Shown here: positions 1 through 5,804 of the stretch, in pieces
How positions within the stretch are numbered: the stretch's first letter is position 1
Layout: each line of letters begins with the position of its first letter
DNA from: Candidatus Roizmanbacteria bacterium
GTDB taxonomy: Bacteria; Patescibacteriota; Microgenomatia; UBA1406; GWC2-37-13
Direction: 5' to 3'
NCBI GenBank assembly: GCA_013334845.1
Contig: JAAXWV010000070.1
Coordinates: 1-6,769 of the forward strand
Length of the DNA: 6,769 nt
Translations under genes and position numbers: made by a program
The notes under the pieces: model-generated
Database searches by the model: none
Told to the model about the DNA's origin: nothing
The model's input: the letters and a program-made list of their open reading frames with translations, nothing else

Positions 1-771
1 TTTATTTATCATGCTTCGATACTGGATTATACTAAAAATCGAGAATATATTCCAATACAGCGATAGTCCGACAGGTAGAGTATATGAGAACCAGCCGATC
101 ATAAGAGGAAAGATAAATTTCATCTGTGTATTCATCGCTTTCTGGAAATCGCCTGTACTATCTTTTTCTCCCTCCTTAGTTGGAGTACTTGTCATTCCGG
201 GCGTCGAATACTTGACTTGAAAATATTGAAGTAAACCAGTCACAACTGGAATAATGAGATAAAACAAATTGTTGGTCTTAGCTGGTGAAAGCGCTAAATT
301 AATACCAAAAAACCAGGGATCAATGGTATGAATTTTGAGTGCCGACATGTAGAGAATCTTATTTACGCTGTTTATTACCTGTGTAGTATTAGAAGTGAGG
401 AAAAGGTTTAATGTATTGTAGAGGGCAAAAAAGATGGGAAGCTGGATTATCATGAAGAGACACCCGGCTGCTGGATTAATTCCCGCTTCTTTATAAATCC
501 TCATCTGTTCCTGTTGGAGTTTTTTAGGATCGTCTTTATGCTTCTTTTGCAGTTTGTCGATATGCGGTTTAATATCCTGCATTTTCTTCGATGTTTCCAA
601 CTGCTGTTTGAAAAACGGATGTAGCAGAGCTCGAACTAATACGGTTAGCAAAATTATGGCGAATCCGAGCGCTCCTGGGATGTGGAGAAAAAGGAATACA
701 TTATAAAACGCCACCAATAAATTAACGATGGGGAATACAAAAATCACATTAAAAATGTTTGGGGAAAGCAT
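1..771 (-). CDS. yidC: YidC/Oxa1-family membrane protein insertase (3' end cut by window edge)
   Basis: This gene encodes the YidC/Oxa1/Alb3 insertase, which inserts and folds membrane proteins in the cytoplasmic membrane, alone or with SecYEG. I translated 257 codons from the ATG at 771 to the left edge without meeting a stop. Visible family hallmarks are the first membrane segments (about residues 6-50) ending in TVLVRALLHP, where R47 matches the conserved arginine of the hydrophilic groove; a charged cytoplasmic helical hairpin (about 53-95, rich in Lys and Gln); EAGINPAAGCLFMIIQLPIF (95-114); and a C-terminal membrane block with LPVGLSLYWNIFSIFSIIQY (232-251). It is the short single-domain (Oxa1-like) type without the large periplasmic domain of proteobacterial YidC. 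Probably only a short basic tail is missing. No Shine-Dalgarno sequence precedes the ATG. The gene lies 33 bases after rpmH and is probably co-transcribed with it. Confidence 0.95.
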   Translation of the reverse strand, partial: MLSPNIFNVIFVFPIVNLLVAFYNVFLFLHIPGALGFAIILLTVLVRALLHPFFKQQLETSKKMQDIKPHIDKLQKKHKDDPKKLQQEQMRIYKEAGINPAAGCLFMIIQLPIFFALYNTLNLFLTSNTTQVINSVNKILYMSALKIHTIDPWFFGINLALSPAKTNNLFYLIIPVVTGLLQYFQVKYSTPGMTSTPTKEGEKDSTGDFQKAMNTQMKFIFPLMIGWFSYTLPVGLSLYWNIFSIFSIIQYRSMINK

Positions 772-804
772 ACAATAATAATATTGATAATAAAAACGTG
801 CTTA

Positions 805-939
805 TTATATCGTCAATCGTACTCTTCCCTTATTCCGTCGGCGTTTTATGACCTGTCGTCCGTGTTTGGTAGCCATTCGTACCAAAAAGCCGTGTTTGCG
901 GATTCTCTTGAGTTTTTTTGGTTGGTAGGTTCGTTTCAT
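805..939 (-). CDS. rpmH: 50S ribosomal protein bL34
   Basis: This encodes the 44-residue large-subunit ribosomal protein bL34, which binds 23S rRNA. The translation starts MKRTYQPKKLKRIRKHGFLV, continues RMATKHGRQVIKRRRNKGR and ends VRLTI before a TAA stop. It matches the family along its whole length, including the MKRTYQP start, HGFLxRM and the KRRRxKGRxRLT tail. The length is normal for the family. It is 27 bases downstream of valS and 33 bases upstream of yidC on the same strand. The conserved bacterial order is rpmH-rnpA-(yidD)-yidC, but here rnpA is missing. A good Shine-Dalgarno sequence precedes the start codon. Confidence 0.97.
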   Translation of the reverse strand: MKRTYQPKKLKRIRKHGFLVRMATKHGRQVIKRRRNKGRVRLTI

Positions 940-943
940 ACAA

Positions 944-950
944 CTCTCTT
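944..950 (-). promoter_or_regulatory. Ribosome binding site of rpmH
   Basis: On the minus strand AAGAGAG lies four bases before the rpmH ATG, a purine-rich Shine-Dalgarno-like sequence. It stands out because valS, yidC and the glycosyltransferase gene in this window show no such site. A possible -10-like TATTAT (954-959 on the minus strand) lies just upstream but has no convincing -35, so read-through from valS is the simpler model. Confidence 0.6.
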
Positions 951-966
951 AAAATAATAAAATTCG

Positions 967-3075
967 TTAAACGGTAGTCTCCAAAATACTTGCATTTTTT
1001 CCGTTAAAAATCTGCCAGATTGCCTCAGTAACAAAGGGCATAAATGGATGGATCATCTGCACGTTTTCGAGATATACAATCTTTAACGCTTCAAAAACAT
1101 CAATGTTACCATTTTTTAGTTCTTCTTTCAACTGTTCAATGTAAAAATCAGCAAATCGATGCCATAAAAACTGATGTGAGCCCTCCAATGCTTTGGAAAA
1201 TTTGAAATTCTTCATATTGCGATGGTAATGAGCTTTCTCTTTCTTATGTTCACTCAATAAGTCCTTCACTAGATCGCAAGCCACTTCACTCTTCTTCATT
1301 TCGGTGCCTTTATACATTTGAATAAAACGGCCAATATTCCAGATTTTATTCGAAAAGTTGCGCATACCAATAACTTTTTCATCACTAATTGACACATCGT
1401 TTCCTTCTTTGAGCCCGAATACAAGAGCTGCCCGAAGTGCATCAGCTCCGTATTTATCAACCAACTCCAGCGGATTTACTACATTTCCTTTGCTTTTACT
1501 CATCTTCTGGCCATGCCGATCGCGTACCATACCATGCAACACAATGTGGGTAAACGGCACCTGTTTCGTCATATAGATCCCCAACATCATCATTCTTACT
1601 ACCCAAGCACGTAATATATCATGTCCCGTTTCCATTACAGTCGTTGGGTAAAAATAACGATAGAATTCTTCACCTTCTGTCATCAATGTGGCAAACGGCC
1701 ACTGGCCGGAAGAAAACCATGTATCAAATGTGTCGGTATCCTGCACAAGTTTTATACCTTGACAGCATGGGCATCGTGAGGGAGTCTCTCCCTCAGTCAC
1801 TATCCACTCGCCTTTTCCCTGTGCAACACAATCTTCACATTTCCAAGCGGGAATGCGAATCCCCCACACTACCTGTCGACTAATATTCCAGTCGATAAAA
1901 TCTTCAGTAATTTTGATGGCCCGTTTTTCGAATCGTTTCGGAAATACTTTGATCTTTTGTGTCTTTATTGCTTCAATGACGGGCTTTTTTAGTGGGTCAA
2001 CTTTTATATACCACTGCTCAAGAGGTAATGGCTCAAGGACTCCACCACATTTATAGCATGTCTTTTGAACTAGTTTGTGGTTTACTGTTTTTACTAACAA
2101 ACCTTGCTCTGCAAGCCGTTTAAGTGTTTCTTCTCTCGCTGCCTTAACCCGTAGCCCATCAATTCCTTCGATAGTGTTATACAGCTTTCCATTGAAACCA
2201 ATTACCGGCGGGTGATATAAACCATGTCGTTTTCCCACCTCGAAATCATTGAAATCATGAGCAGGCGTCACTTTTACCGCACCGGTACCAAACTTCATAT
2301 CTACATATTCATCACCAATTACTGGGATTTCACGATTTGCCAACGGCAGTATTACCGTCTTGCCAATATTATTTTTATACCGCTTATCCTGTGGATGTAC
2401 CATCACTGCCACATCGCCAAATAATGTTTCCGGTCTCGTAGTAGCTACCGTAATATTCCCTCCTTCTTTCGAAGGATACGTTATGTAATATAAAAAGCCC
2501 TCAGCATCTTTATCAAGCACTTCCAGATCTGAAAACGATGTACCACACTTGGTGCAATAATTTACAAGTCGATCAGCACGGTATATCAATCCATCTTCAT
2601 GAAGTTTTTTAAATGTCTTATATACGATTTTGACAATTTCCGGATCAATAGTGAATTTCTCACGTGACCAATCAAGCGCAAATCCCAACCGGCGAAGCTG
2701 ATCCTCCATCACGTGTTTATTTTCCATCACGAAATCCCAGATCATTTTATACAAAGTCTCTCGGTCGTAGTCATAGCGGCTTTTACCCTGTTTTTGAAGA
2801 TATTTTTCAAACACATACTGAGTTTCAAATCCGGCATGATCTGCTCCAGCAAGCCACAACACTTCTTCTCCACGCATTTTGTGATAACGAATCATCGCAT
2901 CTTCAAAAACGAACATCGCATGTCCAATATGGAGGTTCGCATTGGCATTAGGTGGGGGTAAAATGATTGAAAAAGGAGTTTTACTAGAATTTAGTTTAGC
3001 AGTAAACAACCCTCTCTGTTCCCAAAAAGAGTAAATTTCCTTTTCTGCTTGTGAAGGTGTAAAGTTTTTATCCAT
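967..3075 (-). CDS. valS: Valine--tRNA ligase (compact, lacks C-terminal arm)
   Basis: This class I aminoacyl-tRNA synthetase charges tRNA-Val with valine and hydrolyses mischarged Thr-tRNA-Val. The 702 residues show the Rossmann signature LHIGH (48-52, within PPPNANANLHIGHA where most bacteria have NVTGxLHMGHA); GADHAGFETQ (77-86); and the CP1 editing domain with TTRPETLFGD (212-221) and TPAHDFNDFEVGKRHG (270-285), whose aspartates belong to the editing pocket. There are Cys pairs C174/C177 with C340/C343, and C413/C416 with C435/C438, probably two zinc knuckles. DTWFSSGQWPF (451-461), KMSKS (524-528) and the anticodon-binding helical domain ending HPFMPFVTEAIWQ (676-688) follow. Typical bacterial ValRS has about 860-950 residues; this one stops just after the anticodon-binding domain and lacks the C-terminal coiled-coil tRNA arm. 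rpmH begins 27 bases later, so no frameshifted remainder is hidden downstream. The start fits the family N-terminus (SQAEKEIYSFWEQRGLF). Confidence 0.97.
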   Translation of the reverse strand: MDKNFTPSQAEKEIYSFWEQRGLFTAKLNSSKTPFSIILPPPNANANLHIGHAMFVFEDAMIRYHKMRGEEVLWLAGADHAGFETQYVFEKYLQKQGKSRYDYDRETLYKMIWDFVMENKHVMEDQLRRLGFALDWSREKFTIDPEIVKIVYKTFKKLHEDGLIYRADRLVNYCTKCGTSFSDLEVLDKDAEGFLYYITYPSKEGGNITVATTRPETLFGDVAVMVHPQDKRYKNNIGKTVILPLANREIPVIGDEYVDMKFGTGAVKVTPAHDFNDFEVGKRHGLYHPPVIGFNGKLYNTIEGIDGLRVKAAREETLKRLAEQGLLVKTVNHKLVQKTCYKCGGVLEPLPLEQWYIKVDPLKKPVIEAIKTQKIKVFPKRFEKRAIKITEDFIDWNISRQVVWGIRIPAWKCEDCVAQGKGEWIVTEGETPSRCPCCQGIKLVQDTDTFDTWFSSGQWPFATLMTEGEEFYRYFYPTTVMETGHDILRAWVVRMMMLGIYMTKQVPFTHIVLHGMVRDRHGQKMSKSKGNVVNPLELVDKYGADALRAALVFGLKEGNDVSISDEKVIGMRNFSNKIWNIGRFIQMYKGTEMKKSEVACDLVKDLLSEHKKEKAHYHRNMKNFKFSKALEGSHQFLWHRFADFYIEQLKEELKNGNIDVFEALKIVYLENVQMIHPFMPFVTEAIWQIFNGKNASILETTV

Positions 3076-3087
3076 AAGAGCGTGCTA

Positions 3088-3117
3088 ATTTTACACCATC
3101 CGGGCTTGATAAATCAA
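3088..3117 (-). promoter_or_regulatory. Candidate valS promoter, nearly leaderless
   Basis: On the minus strand TTGATT (3112-3117) and TAAAAT (3088-3093) are separated by 18 bases, a reasonable sigma-70-type pair. Transcription would start near 3081, only about five bases before the valS ATG at 3075. No Shine-Dalgarno sequence or T-box-like leader fits in this space. The -35 abuts that of the divergent promoter. Confidence 0.5.
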
Positions 3118-3133
3118 TCAATCATTGTATTAT
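3106..3133 (+). promoter_or_regulatory. Candidate promoter of the DUF2298 gene
   Basis: TTGATA (3106-3111) and TATTAT (3128-3133) are separated by 16 bases, about 35 bases before the ATG at 3169. A second TATTAT at 3131-3136 would give a 19-base spacer. The -35 forms the left half of a perfect palindrome TTGATAAATCAA (3106-3117) shared with the divergent valS promoter. The ATG has only a weak AAGAG (3150-3154) as a possible ribosome binding site. Confidence 0.45.
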
Positions 3134-3168
3134 TATAGAAGTACAAATTTAAGAGTTTAGCTTTTATC

Positions 3169-5418
3169 ATGAACTGGCTCATTTACCCGCTTACCTGGTA
3201 CTTGTACCTTTTTGTTGTCGGATTGATCTTTTTTCCTTATGTTCGCCGCCTGTTTCCGAACTTTCTCGACAAAGGATACATCTTTAGTAAAACGATTGGA
3301 ATCATAGTCCTCACCTATTTAGCTCTGTTGGGAGGAATCCTGCATATTATTCCATTCTCTCAAATCTCACTCATTCTTATACTTATTGCCAGTGCTGCCG
3401 GTGCTTACACGATAATTCAGCGTGAAAACCAACCTCTTTTAAATGATACGGGGCGCCTGGAAAAAGCTACGTTTATTTCTCTTATCATTTTTGAAGAACT
3501 ATTGTTTCTTGCCGCACTTATCGCACTTACTTACGTGAGAGGCCAAGAACCTTCAATTCATGGTCTAGAGAAATTTATGGATTTTGGATTTATAAATTCC
3601 ATCTTGCGATCCCACTTTTTTCCTCCTCTTGATATGTGGCTATCAGCAGATCCTCAGGCTCCAAATGGGTATCCGATTAATTATTACTATTTTGGACACC
3701 TATCCGGCGCACTCCTTATTAAACTCACTAACACCCCTCCCGCTATTGGATACAACCTCATTTTGGCAACTATTTTTGCACAAGGCATTGCACTAAGCTT
3801 TGGAATCGTGAGTACAATAATTGCCAACACAAAAGAAAAAATTTTAAGCATAGCTCATCAGGGGACTGTACTTATCTTCGGATTATTAGGTGCACTCATC
3901 ATGAACCTTGGAGGGAATTTGCATACCATATATTTATTCACCAAGGGATACCCTCCCGAAAAGACACCGCTTCCCTTTTGGCAAATATGGTCAACGTTCT
4001 CTCCGGAAAAATACTGGTATCCCAATGCTACTCGCTTTATTCCTTATACCATTCACGAATTCCCCTCATATTCATACGTCGTAGCCGATCTTCATGGTCA
4101 TGTGTTTGATATTCCTTTTGTTCTTATCACCATTGCCCTTCTCTATTCTCTATTTCAAAAACTTATTCACCCAGTTACCTACAAAACGAAGTTGATGACA
4201 TCTTTTCCTTCATTTTTACACCCTGTGGTGAAATGGGCCCGGTACTTTATATTCATACCTCGCAATCAAATAATTATCACCGCTATCATTGGGGCTATGT
4301 GTTCTATCCACTATATGACTAATGCATTTGACGGGCTCATATATCTTCTCTTCACCCTCATAATTTTGTTTTTGTTTTACCAGTTTTCCTACCTGTTTCT
4401 CATACATACTCTTACTCTAATTGTTTCTTTTGGCTTGGTTTCATTGCCTTTTTCTCTTTTCTTTGCTCCGTTTGCATCTGGAATCGGCGTAAATTGCAGC
4501 CCTAAGTTTTTGATAGATATTGGAAAAATAGGACCATTTCTCTTTGAAAAGAGTAATTGTCAACTATCGGCATATTGGATGCTGGGAGTCTTATGGGGAT
4601 TTTTTTGGTTGATGGGTCTGTTCTTACTGGGCATAGTCTTATATGAAATTAAGACGTATAAACTAAAAAAACTGCCCGAAATATACAAAACGGATATTTT
4701 TATGCTCGTCCTCTTCTTCTTTGGGACATTGCTTATTATTATTCCAGAGTTCTTCTATATAAAAGACATCTATCCGATCCATTTCCGGGCAAATACCATG
4801 TTTAAGCTTGGATATCAGGCTTTTATTATAATGAGTCTCGCATCTGCTTATGTATTCTACCGACTATCATTACTTCCCTACATTGCTCGTATTTTGACAA
4901 AAACAGTAGGGATAACTACTCTTGTTTTTGTGCTTATATATTCTTTTTATGCATTCCCCGCCTACTATGGAAAAGGTGGGCGTCCCGTACAACTCGATGG
5001 CTCTGTTTGGCTTAACGATCAATATCCGGAAGATAAAGAGATTATCACGTACCTTAATACTCATATCACAGGCTCTCCTGTGGTACTGGAGGCGCAAGGC
5101 GACTCCTATACCGATTATGAACGGATCTCTGCTTATACAGGACTCCCAACGGTTGCCGGGTGGTGGGTACATGAATGGCTCTGGCGAGGTTCATCAGATG
5201 TAGTAGGTAAACGAGTTGCCGATATCACCAATCTTTATGAATCAACTGATATTAATCAGACCCGATCATTAATCGAAAAATATCATATTAAGTATGTAGT
5301 TGTATCGCAGATGGAGCGCGCTAAGTACCAAAATCTCAATAGCACGAAGTTCAGCCTCATCGGCAAATTAATATTTACGTCTACAAATGGATTTGGGGCT
5401 TTATATCAAGTGGATTAG
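3169..5418 (+). CDS. DUF2298 (Chlor_Arch_YYY) family polytopic membrane protein
   Basis: This 749-residue integral membrane protein belongs to the DUF2298/YYY family, named after the NYYYFG motif, seen here at 171-176 within PQAPNGYPINYYYFGHLSG. Other motifs matching my memory of the family are MWLSADP (156-162), HEFPSYSYVVADLHGHVFDIPF (296-317), NAFDG (385-389), FYIKD (529-533), RANTMFKLGYQ (540-550), VVLEAQGDSYTDYERISAYTGLPTVAGW (638-665), HEWLWRG (668-674) and VVSQMERAKY (711-720). I count about 12-14 hydrophobic segments between residues 5 and 600, then a soluble C-terminal domain of about 150 residues, probably extracytoplasmic. The architecture resembles GT-C-type membrane glycosyltransferases with acidic loop motifs, and the neighbouring GT2 gene agrees with an envelope sugar role, but the reaction is unproven. 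It is transcribed away from valS and followed by a strong terminator. The ATG start is supported by an immediate N-terminal membrane helix (LIYPLTWYLYLFVVGLIFF). Confidence 0.9.
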   Translation: MNWLIYPLTWYLYLFVVGLIFFPYVRRLFPNFLDKGYIFSKTIGIIVLTYLALLGGILHIIPFSQISLILILIASAAGAYTIIQRENQPLLNDTGRLEKATFISLIIFEELLFLAALIALTYVRGQEPSIHGLEKFMDFGFINSILRSHFFPPLDMWLSADPQAPNGYPINYYYFGHLSGALLIKLTNTPPAIGYNLILATIFAQGIALSFGIVSTIIANTKEKILSIAHQGTVLIFGLLGALIMNLGGNLHTIYLFTKGYPPEKTPLPFWQIWSTFSPEKYWYPNATRFIPYTIHEFPSYSYVVADLHGHVFDIPFVLITIALLYSLFQKLIHPVTYKTKLMTSFPSFLHPVVKWARYFIFIPRNQIIITAIIGAMCSIHYMTNAFDGLIYLLFTLIILFLFYQFSYLFLIHTLTLIVSFGLVSLPFSLFFAPFASGIGVNCSPKFLIDIGKIGPFLFEKSNCQLSAYWMLGVLWGFFWLMGLFLLGIVLYEIKTYKLKKLPEIYKTDIFMLVLFFFGTLLIIIPEFFYIKDIYPIHFRANTMFKLGYQAFIIMSLASAYVFYRLSLLPYIARILTKTVGITTLVFVLIYSFYAFPAYYGKGGRPVQLDGSVWLNDQYPEDKEIITYLNTHITGSPVVLEAQGDSYTDYERISAYTGLPTVAGWWVHEWLWRGSSDVVGKRVADITNLYESTDINQTRSLIEKYHIKYVVVSQMERAKYQNLNSTKFSLIGKLIFTSTNGFGALYQVD

Positions 5419-5426
5419 ACCGTCGC

Positions 5427-5455
5427 TTGACAAGGAATATTTTTTTTGATAATTT
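5427..5455 (+). promoter_or_regulatory. Candidate rightward promoter right after the DUF2298 stop
   Basis: A perfect -35 TTGACA (5427-5432) is followed after 17 bases by TAATTT (5450-5455), or after 15 bases by GATAAT (5448-5453). The -10 is weak in both readings. A transcript starting near 5461 would be only about 90 bases long before the terminator at 5488-5549, so this could drive a small RNA. It may also be chance in AT-rich DNA. Confidence 0.3.
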
Positions 5456-5487
5456 GTTAAGTATTATTTTCGTGCTCTTGTACGAAT

Positions 5488-5549
5488 AAAAAAAGAGCAT
5501 TACTACTCGTCGTTCCCTTTTATACGAGCGGTAGTGATGCTCTTTTTTT
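5488..5549. terminator. Strong bidirectional intrinsic terminator
   Basis: A7 then GAGCAT, T, ACTACTCGT (5488-5510) pairs with ACGAG, CGG, TAGT, G, ATGCTC then T7 (5524-5549). The stem has one T-G wobble (5501/5536), a three-base bulge near 5529-5531 and a 13-base loop (5511-5523). Seven T on the right and seven A on the left make it work for both strands. Rightward it ends the DUF2298 transcript; leftward it would end a transcript from the promoter at 5585-5613. Confidence 0.88.
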
Positions 5550-5578
5550 GTGTCTTAGTCATATCTCAACACTCTTAG
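5488..5578 (-). ncRNA. Candidate small RNA or short leader transcript (leftward)
   Basis: A near-consensus minus-strand promoter (-35 5608-5613, -10 5585-5590) would start transcription near 5578 and the bidirectional hairpin would stop it near 5488, giving an RNA of about 90 bases, mostly the terminator stem. The same RNA contains a possible 19-codon ORF (ATG at 5560-5562, TAG at 5503-5505; MTKTQKKSITTARIKGNDE) with AAGAG nine bases before the ATG. The ORF overlaps the hairpin, so its coding value is doubtful. No gene lies downstream on this strand for it to regulate in cis; the convergent DUF2298 gene is the next feature. I do not recognise a known RNA family. Confidence 0.3.
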
Positions 5579-5632
5579 AGGGAGATAATAATATATCTCA
5601 TGTTTTTTGTCAAGTCCTATAGGAATGAGATA
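5562..5632. repeat. Cluster of TGAGATA/TATCTCA elements
   Basis: TATCTCA occurs at 5562-5568 and 5594-5600 (the longer match ATATCTCA repeats with a 32-bp period, close to three helical turns). The inverse GAGATA occurs at 5582-5587 and TGAGATA at 5626-5632. The inner pair forms the dyad GAGATA-6-TATCTC (5582-5599), which covers the -10 of the leftward promoter and could be an operator. Confidence 0.45.
5585..5613 (-). promoter_or_regulatory. Near-consensus leftward promoter
   Basis: On the minus strand a perfect TTGACA (plus-strand 5608-5613) and TATTAT (5585-5590) are separated by the optimal 17 bases. It is the best sigma-70-type match I found in the window. It points away from the glycosyltransferase gene and into the terminator at 5488-5549. 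The -10 lies inside the GAGATA-6-TATCTC dyad. Confidence 0.55.
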
Positions 5633-5745
5633 ACTCTCTATAGGCTTTTACTCTTCTTCTCATTAAATTGTTCTAGGGAATTTACTGACGATCTGACTGT
5701 AAAAATTCTTAACTTTAAATTACATCTCTCATGCTCACTATAGTG
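5615..5745. repeat. Three CTATAG-centred sites, two of them perfect palindromes
   Basis: TCCTATAGGA (5615-5624) and CACTATAGTG (5736-5745) are perfect 10-bp palindromes, and CTATAGGC (5638-5645) shares the CTATAG core. The first two CTATAGG copies are 21 bp apart, about two helical turns. They lie between the leftward promoter and the glycosyltransferase promoter and could be regulator binding sites. AT-rich palindromes also arise by chance. Confidence 0.35.
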
Positions 5746-5750
5746 TATTT

Positions 5751-5767
5751 TCCCCCGAACTCCCCCG
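5751..5767 (+). repeat. Tandem TCCCCCG repeat, 10-bp period, at the -35 position
   Basis: TCCCCCGaacTCCCCCG places two identical heptamers exactly one helical turn apart, ending 22 bases before the glycosyltransferase -10 box. That promoter has no recognisable -35, and the second repeat reaches the place where it would be. This is the geometry of an activator site, such as a response-regulator direct repeat. The C5 runs also stand out against AT-rich flanks. Confidence 0.4.
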
Positions 5768-5785
5768 CAGGAATAAGTAAACAAG

Positions 5786-5794
5786 TGGTACAAT
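5786..5794 (+). promoter_or_regulatory. Extended -10 promoter of the glycosyltransferase gene, almost leaderless
   Basis: TGGTACAAT is an extended -10 element (TGn plus TACAAT). Transcription would start near 5801, only about four bases before the ATG at 5805. No Shine-Dalgarno sequence is possible in such a leader and none is seen. No -35 is recognisable at 5766-5771, which agrees with an extended -10 or activator-dependent promoter. Confidence 0.5.
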
Positions 5795-5804
5795 AATCAC
5801 ACAT

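Larger units (their letters stand above)
5419..5804. other. Signal-rich intergenic region without a protein gene
   Basis: These 386 bases between the DUF2298 gene and the glycosyltransferase gene hold no convincing protein gene on either strand. Left to right they contain a TTGACA-type rightward promoter candidate, a long bidirectional terminator hairpin, a cluster of TGAGATA/TATCTCA repeats overlapping a near-consensus leftward promoter, three CTATAG-centred sites, a tandem C-rich repeat, and the extended -10 of the glycosyltransferase gene. The stretch 5646-5730 is AT-rich and shows me nothing specific. The amount of structure is high for a compact genome whose other intergenic gaps here are 27, 33 and 93 bases. 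Confidence 0.7.

Noticed and set aside
11..220. Plus-strand ORF of 69 codons
   Set aside because: It lies fully antisense to yidC, whose minus-strand translation matches its family throughout.
940..1000. valS shortened by a frameshift
   Set aside because: Only 27 bases separate its stop from rpmH, and the following sequence holds the rpmH ribosome binding site, so no displaced C-terminal domain is present.
1358..2961. Several plus-strand ORFs of 66-95 codons
   Set aside because: All lie antisense within valS, have no recognisable motifs and overlap a frame with full family conservation.
3076..3168. T-box riboswitch upstream of valS
   Set aside because: The space is 93 bases and shared with a divergent promoter. 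I see no T-box consensus, specifier hairpin or terminator, and the predicted leader is only about five bases.
4216..5203. ORFs of 63, 100 and 93 codons inside the DUF2298 gene
   Set aside because: They are other-frame readings of a well-supported membrane protein gene and show no family resemblance.
5419..5804. CRISPR array, tRNA or insertion sequence end
   Set aside because: The repeats are 6-10 bp and irregularly spaced, there is no cloverleaf, and no transposase or long terminal inverted repeat is nearby.
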